DNA of 64,000 nucleotides, from NCBI GenBank assembly GCA_013398275.1, contig VZSE01008774.1, positions 124,001 through 188,000 on the forward strand. The letters are read 5' to 3'. Below, one piece after another: positions 1-12,200 of the stretch. Under the pieces are notes generated by a model. That model had not been told where the DNA came from. It ran no database searches and saw only the letters and a list, made by a program, of their open reading frames with translations. This DNA comes from Promerops cafer (lineage: Eukaryota; Chordata; Aves; Passeriformes; Nectariniidae). How positions within the stretch are numbered: the stretch's first letter is position 1; every line of letters begins with the position of its first letter. Position numbers and translations under genes: made by a program.

Positions 1-3000
1 GTGCTGGGTACCCTGAGAGTTTCAGATTCAAAGTTTTTTTAGCAAGAGTTTTTATGGTTGTTGTTTTATTTTGTTTTAAGATGCAGACTCTTGAAGCCCT
101 TTCCTCCATGTTTTGCTTGAAGTCATCTGATTAAATCAGCCCAGTCCTGCAGAGAGATCATGGCTCAGATCTGGCTCAGTATGGCTATTGGTCAGCTAAT
201 GCACCAGGGAACCACTGCTGTTTTGGAGAGCAGAGCTAGAAACAGTGCTTTTAAAAGCTCTGATCTTGCCCCTCAGGGACAGGCAGGTGTATGGCCAGAG
301 AAGCTACCAGCTGGGGGGGCTTGCTATGAGAGACTTGGTTCATGGGCGTGTATGGACAAGCCCCTTGTTGACCTTACAATAATACGTGGGGCTGAGTGTG
401 ATGGCAGGGGCAGAAATCAGCAGATGTGGTTGTGCCTGTGAGCCACTCATCAAAGAAAGCTGTTTCATTCTTTTAAGATGGAGCAAACATTAGGGGAATG
501 CAGAGAATACATGAGCATTCTGTAGAGTAGGTGAGATGTGGGTATCACAGCTGGTGAGTGAGGTGAGCAGATCTGGTGTCCTGAGGAAAGTAGGAATGGG
601 AAAGGAGAAATAGAAAGAAAGATTGGACAGAGTAGAGTGGGAGGAAGTGGCTGAAGGAATGACAGGGTTTGGGTGGTCAGGGAGAGGAGAGTGGACATCT
701 TCCCTCTTCCCCTTGCAAGTAGTGGAACCTGTTGGTCCCTTCTCTTTTCCTTGCCCTTCACATGCACTGAGCTGTGGGAGTCTCATGTTAATGTCTGCCT
801 TTTGGTCATGCATTCAGTGTTTCCAGGTTTGGGGCCTCTTAGGGTGTGTGAGGGCCTCTTTTCTTTGCTTCCCAGTCTGAGTGGAAAATGCAGGGCCTCA
901 TTCATTCCTCAGACAAGGTCTGAACTGCTGGATCCTTTAGGGCCCTGTCATTGTGCACCCTTTTGCTCCCTGCTGCACATGTCCCCATCCCTTCCGGCAT
1001 GTTCTGAACTTCTTGTTGGCCTCTGTAGGGATCTTGACAGTACTCCAGATTTAAACATATGAAAAATGGGAAGGCACAAGCCATCCCTTTGTACTGCAGG
1101 GAATCTGGCCAAGCTTCCAGCCATGAGAAAAGCTGGATAGCTGGCTCCCTGGCGGATGGGGATTCTGCACCAAAGGGAGATGAGATGAGAGAAGTCATTG
1201 CAGAGGGGGCATGGGGTTGGAGCTGAGCCTGATTGGTGGGGCAGCTGCAAAACTAAGGACATGCACAGCCTTCGAGTCGCTGCCTGTGGGAAATGCATTC
1301 AGCTGCAGCACCGAAATCCTATGTTGGATCCCATAAGGTACAGCATGCATTTGTCTTCAATGGCATGCTTGAGGATGTGGAGAGGGACCTCTATCTGTTC
1401 CTTGCCACTCTCCTGCTTCCCTATCTTTTGTTATGGCTCAGCCTCCAGTGCCTTGCACAGTGACCTTTGCTGCAGTCCATCTGTGTGGACCATTCACAAC
1501 AAATACTGGAGGAAAGGTTGCAGGGGTTGGTGCTGTGCTCGTGGTGGGGTTAGAGATAAGGGGGCATGCCTGTGTTTGTCATCTCTGCTGTTGTTTTTTT
1601 CAGGACTTGGGGGTTTGCTGGAACTGTAATTTGCTGAGCTCTCTAAGAAGGCACCAGCACATTCTTGGGCCAGCGAATGAGCAGTTTGCAGCCAGTAACA
1701 GGGCTCACTTGCCCGGTCCCTGATGCAGAGGGATGGCCAAGTTCTCATGGGGGCTGAGTGAACAGACCTGGTAGACAGGATGCAGCATTTCTTGCTGGAT
1801 TAACTTTTGTGTCTCTGAAACTTGTCTAGTTTCTTTCCCAATTTTATCAGTCTTTCTAATAAAAGCTATTGTCTCTCCTTCCAAACTTTGCCTTGCTTTT
1901 AGAGCCTTACTCTGTTGCAGTTACAGTGCAGCCAATGGGATGTGGATGGAGAGGGTAGCATCTTTGTCTTATTTCTTTTCTTTTATTCCAGGACATCTGC
2001 ACAGGGGCAGAATTAAGGTAGTTTGGGTGCTTGGTTTGAGAACTGCAAATGTAACGCTGCATTTTCCAAATTTCTAACATTTGAACTTTTTTTTTTAACC
2101 CTTAGTTCTTTAGAGAATAAAATGCTCTTCTGTGAAGAACATGTGCTTGCAACCTTAACTTCACTTAACAGAGGTTTATATTGCATGATGGGAACATCTT
2201 ACTACTTCAGTAATGTACTGGAGAGGGGAAGAAACCTTAGGGAAAACCACTGCCTCTTTCCTGCCTCAACCCCGCCTCACACGAGTTCCCAAGGGTGTGT
2301 TTGCTGATCAGATATTGAGGGGGAAAATGGGTAGCAACCTCCCACTTTTGGACATCAGGAAGGACTCAAGAGCAGGGAATTTACTTGGGTAAAGACAGAT
2401 GAGTGAGTCTGATAGGGATTTTTGTGACACATCGTTAGCACAACCTGATCTGACCACTCAGTCTCTGACTCTCCTCCCAACAGGGCCTTGTGTTTTTTAT
2501 CTTCTTCTGTTTAGGATGCCTGGGTTTTTAGAGAGGGTGTGCAAGTAAGCAAACTTTCAGCTGGGATATCAAAGCTCCAAGGAGTAGAGACGGCAGTGAT
2601 GTCTGCCAAATGCATTAGTGGGGAACATTAAAGAAAACACCAGGTGGTGGGTTATAGAGAAATTGCATTATGTGCCCCTGGCCTTTAGTTCTGGCCATAG
2701 TGAATTCAGTAACTGCTCAGCCACAGGTTTTTTGTTGTTTCTGGTTGTTGTATGTGCTTGCCAAATCCTGACAGTCAGACTGGGCACTGGCCCTTAGAAT
2801 GTATTTCAGCTATTGGTGAGCCATTGGAGAGTGGAAAAAAAAATGAAAGGGCAAGTACTCTTCAGACTAGAGCCTCTCCTCTCAGAAAATTGGCATACTT
2901 GGTTTTTGTGATTTGATGGAGTTGTGCAATATTGGTTTTGCCATGTTGTGCTCTATTTGCCTCCTGCAATAGGCTCTCCTGGTGACTGGCTCTGTTTGTC

Positions 3001-3011
3001 TCTCATCACAG
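1..3011 (+). other. ZC3H7B: ZC3H7B intron (partial, upstream exons outside window)
   Basis: No exon of ZC3H7B or of any other gene could be recognised here. I looked for the expected preceding exon (end of the TPR region and its linker, ending in phase 1) and did not find it. The first supported exon begins at 3012 with a phase that needs one base from an upstream exon, so this stretch is read as intron. The short open frames look random and lack splice or family support. Confidence 0.75.
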
Positions 3012-3271
3012 ACTGCTCTATGGACCTGCAGTGCCTCCCAGCTCCTGTGGCCACTTCCATCCCTGTGAACGAGGGGCTGGCCCCTTTGTCTTCTGACCCA
3101 GATGCAAAGGGCTTGCCCACCTCACTTCCTGCTGCCAGCTTGCTCCCATCTCCAGACTGTGTACCCTTGCCAGTGCCTGAGAACACAGAGGACTTCACAG
3201 ATGGGGACATCATTGGGGAAGAACTAGACTCCCTCTTGGATTCCCTTGCTGAAGGGTCACCATACCCTCTA
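3012..3271 (+). CDS. ZC3H7B: ZC3H7B exon, acidic LD linker start
   Basis: Acceptor CACAG before 3012; donor GTAAGA at 3272. It enters in phase 1 and ends in phase 0. It encodes a Pro/Ser/Leu-rich linker followed by the acidic segment DGDIIGEELDSLLDSL, which has the same form as the mammalian acidic DGD-ELD-LLDSL segment. The middle of the exon is poorly conserved compared with mammals, as expected for a disordered linker. Confidence 0.88.
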
Positions 3272-6200
3272 GTAAGAGTGGGCACTGCCTGGGTCTGCTG
3301 CTTCTTTGTTCCAAATAGGTCCTTGGAGCGTGAGGATGTGCATGCTGCCTCTCATTCTCTTTCTCCTTTCTTTTCCTAATTATTTTCTCCTGTCTTTTCC
3401 TCTGGCAAAACTCATTCATTCTTTCCTTTATTTCTGCTACTGTGAGTATGTAGAGTCCTCCTCCAAGCCCGCTTTGCTGTGTTCAGCTTCAGGGAGCTGC
3501 CTCTCAAAATATACCCAAGGTAGCCCTCCCCTGACATCTCCTTCCAGCTGGCCTTTCATGTCTGTGAAGTTGGAGCAAGGCTGAGAGTAGTAAAATGAGT
3601 GTGGTGAAGCAGGAATGATGGATGTATTTTATACAGCGGGCATGCTCTTATCTCCTTGTATTTTGTACAGGTTGTGCTCAGCCTAAGCTCATTGAACAGG
3701 TCTGGGAGCTGCATAGACAATCTGTGTTCATACTTATGTTGGATTTTAGTTGCCAGTGTTGCTTATGTGAGCCACCTTGGGTCTGGAGGCAGTATAGTGA
3801 TTTTCATATTGGAAAAGCCCCGAGGAGAGGTGCCATGGGTTGTGATCATGACCTTGACCTTTGCACTGTGTGTACTTGGCTTCCTTGTTTCTCAGCGTGA
3901 GCTGGTTCAAGTGTCCAGTGCAGGGCACTGCCTTGCAGACTGATGAGCTCAGGTATCCCAACACCTCCTCAGGGATCCTGGTCCAGACTGTTTGCAGTAC
4001 AGAAAAATTGGAAGGTCTGTGGGAAGTCTGCAGGTGGGTTGAGCTGCCAGGTATCCTTTTGCCTCCAGCTAGTACAACATGCCCTTCAATTGCGGCCTGT
4101 TGCTCTCTGTTGTCATGGTTTGACCCCAGTCAGCAACTAAATACCAGACAGCTGCTCACTCACTTTATTCCTGTCCCTTCCCCAGTGAGGAAGATAATTG
4201 AAAAAAAACCCAAACTTGTGGCTTAAGATAAGAACAGTTCAATAATTGAAACAAAATAAAATACAATATTAACAACAACAAAAATAATAGAAAAGGAGAG
4301 AGAGGGAGGAATAAAACCCAAGAGAAACAAGTCATGCACAGTACAATTGCTCACCACTTGCTGACCAATGCCCAGCCTTCCTAAAGCAGCAATCAGTGAC
4401 CCTGACCAATTTCCCTCAGTTTATATCCTGGGCATGATGTTCTGTGGTATGGAATATCCCCTTGGCTTGTTCAGATCAGGTGTCCTGGCCATGCTCTCCC
4501 CCATCTTCTTGTGCACCGGCTCACTGGCAGAGCATGGAAAATGGAAAGTCCTTGACTTAGAGTAAGCACGACTTAGCAATAACCAAAACATCAGTGTGTT
4601 ATCAACATTATTCTCATGCTAAATCTGAAACAGGGCACTGTACCAGCTACTAAGAAGAAAATTAACTCTGTGCTGGCCAAAGGCAGGACATCTCTTTTCA
4701 GTCTTTGCTCCTCAATACTAATTAACACTTTATCCTCCTTCCTACTCCCCTGAAGTCTCTGGTCCAGGGCACCATTCCTACCAACCTGCCAACAGAGATG
4801 CCCCAGTTGATTCCCGTGTTTCCGGGGGGAACTCCGCTGCTGCCTCCAGTTGTGACAGCCAGCATCCCTGTCTCCACCCCTCTGCCACCTGCCTCCTTTG
4901 GCCTGGTGATGGATCCCACCAAGCAGCTCTCCTCCTCGTCCGTCCTGGATGCCTTTGAGGCCCCACCAGGAGGAAGTGGCGGCTCCACTTTAGATTCGCT
5001 GGATTCCCTGGATCTGCTTCCATACACAGATACACGGCTTGATGCCCTGGACTCCTTTGGGACAAGCAGGGGGTCGCTGGATACCTTGGATTCCTTTGCC
5101 ATTGGTAGGTGCAGGGTGATGTGGTTTTGTGTTGCCTTAGCTGTGAATGCATGCCAAAATTATTTCCTTCAATGCTGAGGACATCTGTCTTATAGCTTTC
5201 TCTGCTGGTCTGGCAGAACAGGAATATAAATGCAGAAGAGAGCAGGGAATTGTCTTGGACAGAGTAACTAATAATGTTTAGCTTAAAAGTAGTGAGAAAA
5301 GTTGTAGGTATGTAATCCCAGATAACAGGTACCTGCATGGAGTGAAATCTAGAGAGGAGAAAGGAACACAAGGGTGTATAATGATGAGTGATGAGATTTA
5401 AACTTGACTTGGTGTTCAGAACATCTCCCTTGGCACAATTTGCTGGACTATAGCGTGATTCCTCCAGCTTCCTCCTCAGTGACTCTTTGACATTTTGCAC
5501 AAAGTGAACAGAATGATGATGACTGTTTTAAATGATACAGGACCTTGTTGTGCTGGGCAGAATGGTAGAGGCCAAGGTGGGTCTTTGCCATCTCTGGATT
5601 CAGGGCAATGAGTGTCCTCTTGAATGGGGCTCTGAACAATGGGGCTCTGAACTCTCTTGTCACAAGGAGAAAAGCTGTGGAGGATAGTGGGCAAAGACTA
5701 AGTCCCCTCCTGTTCAGGAGGGAAGTGGGCTGCTTGTTGGGTAACTTGTTCCCAGTATTGCAGTATATTGGCAGCAAAAGTATTTTGAGAACAGCAGAGA
5801 TTGGCCAGTCAGCACTTGAACACTCACATTCACCTCAGCTTTGGGTTGCCACCTTAGGAATGCCAGTTCCCAGCAGCATAGAGTTGGGTTCAGTAGGATT
5901 TCTGGGACAAGAAGGCCTTTCCTGGAGTTTTTTGAGTCTAGACAGATGCTTTGGGAAGAAAGTATTAAAATATTTAAAATAAATAAAGCAAATTAATTTA
6001 ATAAGCTGTTGTTTGTCCTTCTGTGAGTAGAACTGCCTCTGAGAGTGAAATGATTGTTTTTGTTTTGTGGGGCTCTTTTCCCCTTCTTTTGCCCAGAAGA
6101 AACTAGCTCTCAGGAACTGCGACACCCACCTGGCAGCCAAAAACCAGCTCCAGTGGTGAGTGAGCTACTGCCCCTTACTGATGTCCCAGGGTGCTCTGGA

Positions 6201-9200
6201 GCCAAGGAAGTAGTGGTGGTGGTAGTGGTCACTTGGGTGATGTAATTTGGGCCCCTCTTCTTACCCTGCCCTGGTGAGTGTTGCCTCCTGTGTTGTGGCA
6301 AGGCAGGTAGAGATTCCCACTGAGTCGGTAGGAAGACATTTGTTCCATCTTTGTTTTTATCCGTAACTCCATATTGCCAAGGTAAACATGGTGTGACCAA
6401 GGCTGTAGGGTCAGCAGGGCATCATGGAGGCCAGGGTCCCACTGTATCTGGCAGCCACATAATGCTCAAGGATGGGGCAGAGTAAGCCATCTTTGACTTC
6501 AGGCTATTGAAGTTCTTTGCCGCTCTCTGCCCCTGTCAGGAGGCTTCTCCAGATGTTCTGCCTCTGTCCTATGTCTCCAGTCTTGGAGAAAAAGGAGAGG
6601 ATTAGTAAGATTGGAGCAAAAGTTGTTCTTGAGTTCCTGTCACCTGCTGGCCCTGTTAACATCAATGTGAATATCCCTGAAGATTGACTGATAAGCAGTT
6701 TGGGTTTTTTCTTAGCTTGGGGTAAGGTTGATTTAAAAGTCTTTCATTGCAGAGTAGATTGTGATGGAAGGAATGGGGAGGAGTGAGGAGGGCATTTTGT
6801 TCTATGGCTCGTGATAGAAAACTGAGGTCTCTTACCAGTAGGAAAGAGGCCTGTCTTTGAAGTGAACACGCCACAGTGTTCATTCTCTTTGAAAAAGTTG
6901 CATGCATCTCTTCTGGAAATGTCATTTCAGATGTGAACATTTTGATGAGAGTGGAAATGAGAAAGGTTTTGAGAGACTGGAGTGGGACAGGGGGTTAGAG
7001 AGGTCTCTTGCCCATGTGGTTGGAGCTGAACAGAGAGGTGTGTGTGTTTTCACTCAGGTCAGCCTTGGTGGAGTGAGTCACCCAGCTGTGCCCAAGGCCA
7101 CCGAGCACCTGCTGTCCCAGCCAGAACCAGTAATGCCCAACACGGCCCTGCTGGTGAAGAATCCCCTGGCGTCTACTCACGTTTTCAAACAAGCCTGTCA
7201 TATCTGCTACCCCAAAACAGGTGATGCATTTGCTCTGCCACCAGAGCACTGGCACAGACTAGGAATTGGCTTTCCCCAGGCTGATGGGGTTATTCTCTCT
7301 GGCAGGGCCCAAGGCTGGCGATTACACCTATCGGGAAGGCTTGGAGCACAAGTGTAAGCGGGACATCCTGCTGGGCAGGCTGAAGAACTCAGAAGACAAG
7401 ACCTGGAAGAGGATCCGTCCTCGCCCAACCAAAACCAACTTTGTAGGATCCTATTACCTGTGCAAAGGTGATCTGTGGCAGTTGGTCACTGGGAAGGGGC
7501 TGTGCCAGGGTAGACTGGGAGGAAATTCAGTTTGATATTGCCTGCTGGCTCTAGGGTCTCCTGGTCCATCAGTAGCCTCTGGGCTGGATGGCTCAGTACA
7601 GTGAAGGCCAATGAGCTGCCATGTTGTGGAGAGCAGGCAGCTTCTGAAGTGGTGGCGCAGAAGAGTTCCAGAGGTTCAGTGAGCTGCTGCGCACAGTCAA
7701 GTGCTCAGAGCCGCTCTGCTGACATGGGCTTTACTGAGAACCTGCCTCCTGTACAAGTGCTCACATTAGTCCCACACAACCCAGCTGCCCCATGGCAGGG
7801 CTGTTGTTCTGCCTAGGGAGAAGCATTCTCTGCCTGCTCCTTTGCTCAGCCCATCCCACAGTACATGCAGACAGCATGACCAGACTGGTATCCCAAGGCA
7901 GTGTCATTACAACATACCTAATGAGGTGAGGAGATTGCAAGAGCCAAGCTAAAATGGCTCCTTACTGCTGGGCCTCTGGGAGAACTTAATCTGTATTGGC
8001 TTTAAAAGGGGTTAGTTAAGTCATGATCTGTCCCTAGCCAGGCACTGAATTAAAGCTGGCTTCTGGTTTTGAGATGGTTTCCCCCACAGCAGCATTACTG
8101 GAGATTGTCACCATGCAGTAGTTTGCATTAACTCCTGAATGTCTTGATATAGGTGAACTTGGGAGGAGATGTCTTTTTCTTTTAGCTCTCTGTTTTCTTA
8201 CTTTCAGTTTCACGTGAGGTGTGGGCAGTGGGAGAAGACGAGAGAGAGTTTAGTTTCTGACTGGGCTGCCCTGCCTGTGTGGTGGTGTGTGCTGTTTGTT
8301 GCTTTGTAGATATGCTTAACAAGCAGGACTGTAAGTACGGGGATAACTGCACCTTCGCGTACCACCAGGAAGAGATCGATGTGTGGACGGAGGAGAGGAA
8401 GGGGACCCTCAACCGTGACCTCCTCTTTGACCCGCTAGGTGGGATCAAGCAGAGCAGCCTCACAATTGCCAAGCTCCTCAAGGAACATCAGGGCATCTTC
8501 ACCTTCCTCTGTGAGGTACAGAACTGGTGGGAGGGGCAGGCATCCATCATCTCTTCAGTATGTATCTGGACCACTGATAGTGTTGATAGTTGCCATCATA
8601 GAAACACGGTGGGATGACTCGCACAGCTGGAGTGCTTGCAGTGGAGGTCTGTAAACTCTTCAGGAGGGACAGGTGAGGAAGGAGAGGCAGTGGGGGAGCC
8701 CTGTGTGTTAGGGAGTGTTTTGACTGTCTAGAGGTTAATGATGATGATGACAGGGTTGAGTGGTTATGGGTAGGAATTGGGGAAAGGCTAAAAAGGTGGG
8801 AGTCTGTTACAGACCACCCAACCAGGGTGAAGAGGCAGACAAAATATTCTATAGGCAGATGGGACAAGTCTCGTAATTGTTGGCCCTTTTTCTTGTGGGG
8901 GACTTCCACTTACCAGGTGTCTGCTGCAAGGACAGCACAGCAGAGAGGAAACAGTCCAGGAGGTTCCTGGATTGTGTGGAAGATAACTCCTGACACAGCT
9001 GGTGAGGGTGACAGCTAGGGAAGGAGTAGAGAAGGACTGGTGGGTGATGCAATGGTTGGAAGCCATCCTGGGCACAGCGATCATGCAATGGTAGTGTTTT
9101 CAGTTCTTGGAGAAAAAAGGAGAGGGGTCAGCAGAACTGCCACCTTGCCACTTCACCTTCTGAAGGGCAGACTTTAGCCTCTTTTGGAGCCTGGTTGACA

Positions 9201-12200
9201 GAGTACCTTGGGAGGCAGTCTTGAAGAGAAAAGGAGTCCAGGAATGTTGGACATTCTTCAAGAAGGAAATCTTAAAGGTGCAGGAGCAATCCACCTGTAA
9301 CTCTGTGTGTCCCAGTCAGTGCCCAGCTCCCAGAAGGACAGTGAGCATGGTATGCAGATGTGCAGGAGAAAAGGAGTAGTTTCCCTCCTTAGCCCTGCAG
9401 CTGAACCAGGTGCTCACAGCCTCATGGGATCACCTCTCTCTTCCTCCATCTTGACATACTGCTTTGATTTGTAATTCAGCCCCAGTTGTTTCAGAAATCG
9501 GAATTCCATAAGGCAACCAATTTCCACTTGATGTCTGTGCAGAGCTACTGAGTTGGTCAGTTGAGAATTGCCTCATATCATCTTAATGCTCTGCAGCACA
9601 GAGTTTCCCATGTTGGCAGTGCATGTAAAGGGACGTGTTCTTTGTTGTGAAGTGGCTGTTCTTTTTTTTCCCTTGTTCTTGTTCTTTTGGGTAACAGGGA
9701 AAGAATATGCGGCTCTGACCAAAATTTTTCCAACCACAATGGAAAATACTGTTGAGAATAAGCCAAAAAATGTTGTCCGGAAGCTTTTCCAGAGATTGAC
9801 TTGCTTTATTTTAAAGCCCTACCACAAAGTTTTCACCACACTTCTTTCTAACTTTGAACATTAGAATAGGCTGGCTCTGGTTCTTCTTCCTCCTCTAAAT
9901 GAAGTCGCTCTGGTTCACTGCTCTCTAAGATTTTCCCAGTATGCTAATTCTTCTCTTCTTAGATTTGCTTTGACAGCAAACCCCGGATTATCAGCAAAGG
10001 GACCAAGGACACACCATCTGTCTGCTCCAACCTTTCTGCAAAACACACTTTCCATGACAACAAGTGAGTGAACAATTTTTTCTCCTGATGGGAATCATGT
10101 CTCAGAAGTCCAGCCAGTTTAACTCCAGGGCTCTGGTCTCTTTCTTCCTTTCTTCCCTACGGGTTCCAATCATAGGACAGCTCAAATAATGATAAACAGT
10201 GCTATGGGCTTCACTCTGCATATTTGCTCCTGGTGCTGAGGGATTTCAGGCATCAGCAAAGCCCTTTGGAGTCAGTCTGTTAAGTTTTCCATTGACTTAA
10301 TTTGCCTTTCAGTTTGGCCTTTACGAAAAGGTCAAAATAAAGATCCTCTAGCTCAGGATCCTGCCTCTGACTGTCTGGTAATGAATGTTTAGGAAAACAA
10401 GTATAACAAACATGTCAAGGGCACAGTCATACAATTCCTTCTGGTTCCTGGCAACCTGAGACGTGGGGAGATGCTGAACCAGAGGAGTTGGTATCTTTGC
10501 TGCGTATTTTGAAACGTGTCTGATCTCTGAACTTAGGCAGAGAGTCACCTGTGTGCTGAGGGTTAAAATAACTACCCAGGCTTGATAGGGTGGGAGGGCA
10601 GGGGCTTGCTTTTCCCAGAGGGAATCTATCTCTCCCAGAGTCGATTTGCTTGTGTCCTTTGCCTGCCCAGTCAAATGTCTGGATGTCATATGTAAGGAGG
10701 AGGTGGGGAGGGTTTGATCCTCTGGTGCTTTGTATTTTTCTGCAGGTGTCTGGTTCACATTGTGCGTTCCACCTCCCTGAAATATTCCAAGATCCGTCAG
10801 TTCCAGGAGCACTTCCAGTTTGACGTGTGCCGACACGAGGTGCGTTACGGCTGCCTGCGTGAGGACAGCTGCCACTTTGCTCACAGTTTCATTGAGCTCA
10901 AGGTCTGGCTGCTGCAGCAATATTCAGGTGAGTGTGACTTGGCTGGTGTTGTGTATACCTGAGTTTCTTCCAGTGTGTACCCAGGGCCAGCTGAGAGGGG
11001 AAGAAGGTGATTTGGGAGTACTGAGAAGGTGTCACTCGCCCATGCATATTATTCTGCCTCCTCAGGGACACAAAAGAGAGGACCAAGGTGTTCTGTGAGG
11101 TGATTTGGCCCTTGTCCATTTACAAGAACAGGGCTATTATAATTTGCAGACTAGAAAGCCTTTCCCTTGGGACCAGCAAAATAAATTAACATGATAATTA
11201 GGTAGAGCTGAATCCCAGGAGATGTTTGGTGCTTAGATCTTGTGCAAATAGCAGTTGGACCCCTGAGTGAACGTGTCTTGCAGTGAGAATGACAGCATGC
11301 ACAGGTGACAAAGCAGTTGGTTATATAAAGAAGGCTGTGGATCTCCAGTTTCTCAAAACAAATTTACCAACAGCAGGAAATTGCAAGATACTTGGTGTTT
11401 CCCAAAAAGCCTTTGATGACATGCCTCAGGAGAGGGTTTTACAGAGATTATACTCAGGGAAATCGTATAGTGACACTTCCACATCTGGCACTTTCAGTCC
11501 TGTCTCTTTGTCTCTTTCTAATATAATGGAGGTTGTCTCTGGCTGCTGTCCTGTTGGCTCTGTAGATATTAGTCCACCCACAGTGCTACCTACATGTTTT
11601 TTCACCACAAGGTCTCGTTTAGTGCAACACCCAGCCTGGTAATGGGAGTACTTCAGAGAGGAAACACACTATGGATGTTTATCTCCATTCTTTGATGTCA
11701 TAATTGATGTTCAGTGCAGTCTTTGGCCTTGGCTTCAGCTTATGAGGGACCGTGATGAACAAGTAGCACACTGTGGCAAATGCCATCTTTAATCTTTCAG
11801 TTTGCCCTCATTTACTTGTGGCCTCAGGAAATTAAAAAATTACAGCTCTGGAGTTTCAAAGATAGCACATTGTCTGTGAGTCATGGGCCACCATTGCTGC
11901 TCTACATGCTTGTGAAACTTCTCATTGTACTCTGGGCACTCTAATATTCAAGTAGCTTGCTTTTTCCCCCATCCCATGGTTGGTTTAATTTTGTTGTTTT
12001 GGTCTGGTTTTGTTATTTGAAAAGTTTCTTTGCTCCCTTCTTCCTTCCCTCTGTGTTCCTTTCTCTTCATCCTGCAGAAGAAATAAACGGATTTTTTTTC
12101 TTCTTGCCTTCTTTATTTGAAGAAATTATTTCAAATGGAAAGCTGAGGAGATGAAACAAGCCATGAGTTAAGCTGCAGAGCTGATCGTTAAGTGTTGTGC

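Noticed and set aside
1988..2025. Exon-like stretch between TTCCAG and GTAG in the first 3 kb
   Set aside because: The short piece has a stop in the relevant frame and does not match any part of ZC3H7B.
4778..5500. 240-residue minus-strand frame
   Set aside because: Antisense shadow of the LD-motif exon, whose biased codons lack stops on the reverse strand.
10348..10920. 190-residue minus-strand frame
   Set aside because: It is the antisense shadow of the ZC3H7B exon at 10746-10927 extended into intron.
11283..11470. Sequence with a QKAFDDM phrase, slightly like reverse transcriptase
   Set aside because: The match is only a few residues and no further CR1 or retroviral sequence surrounds it, so I did not call an element.
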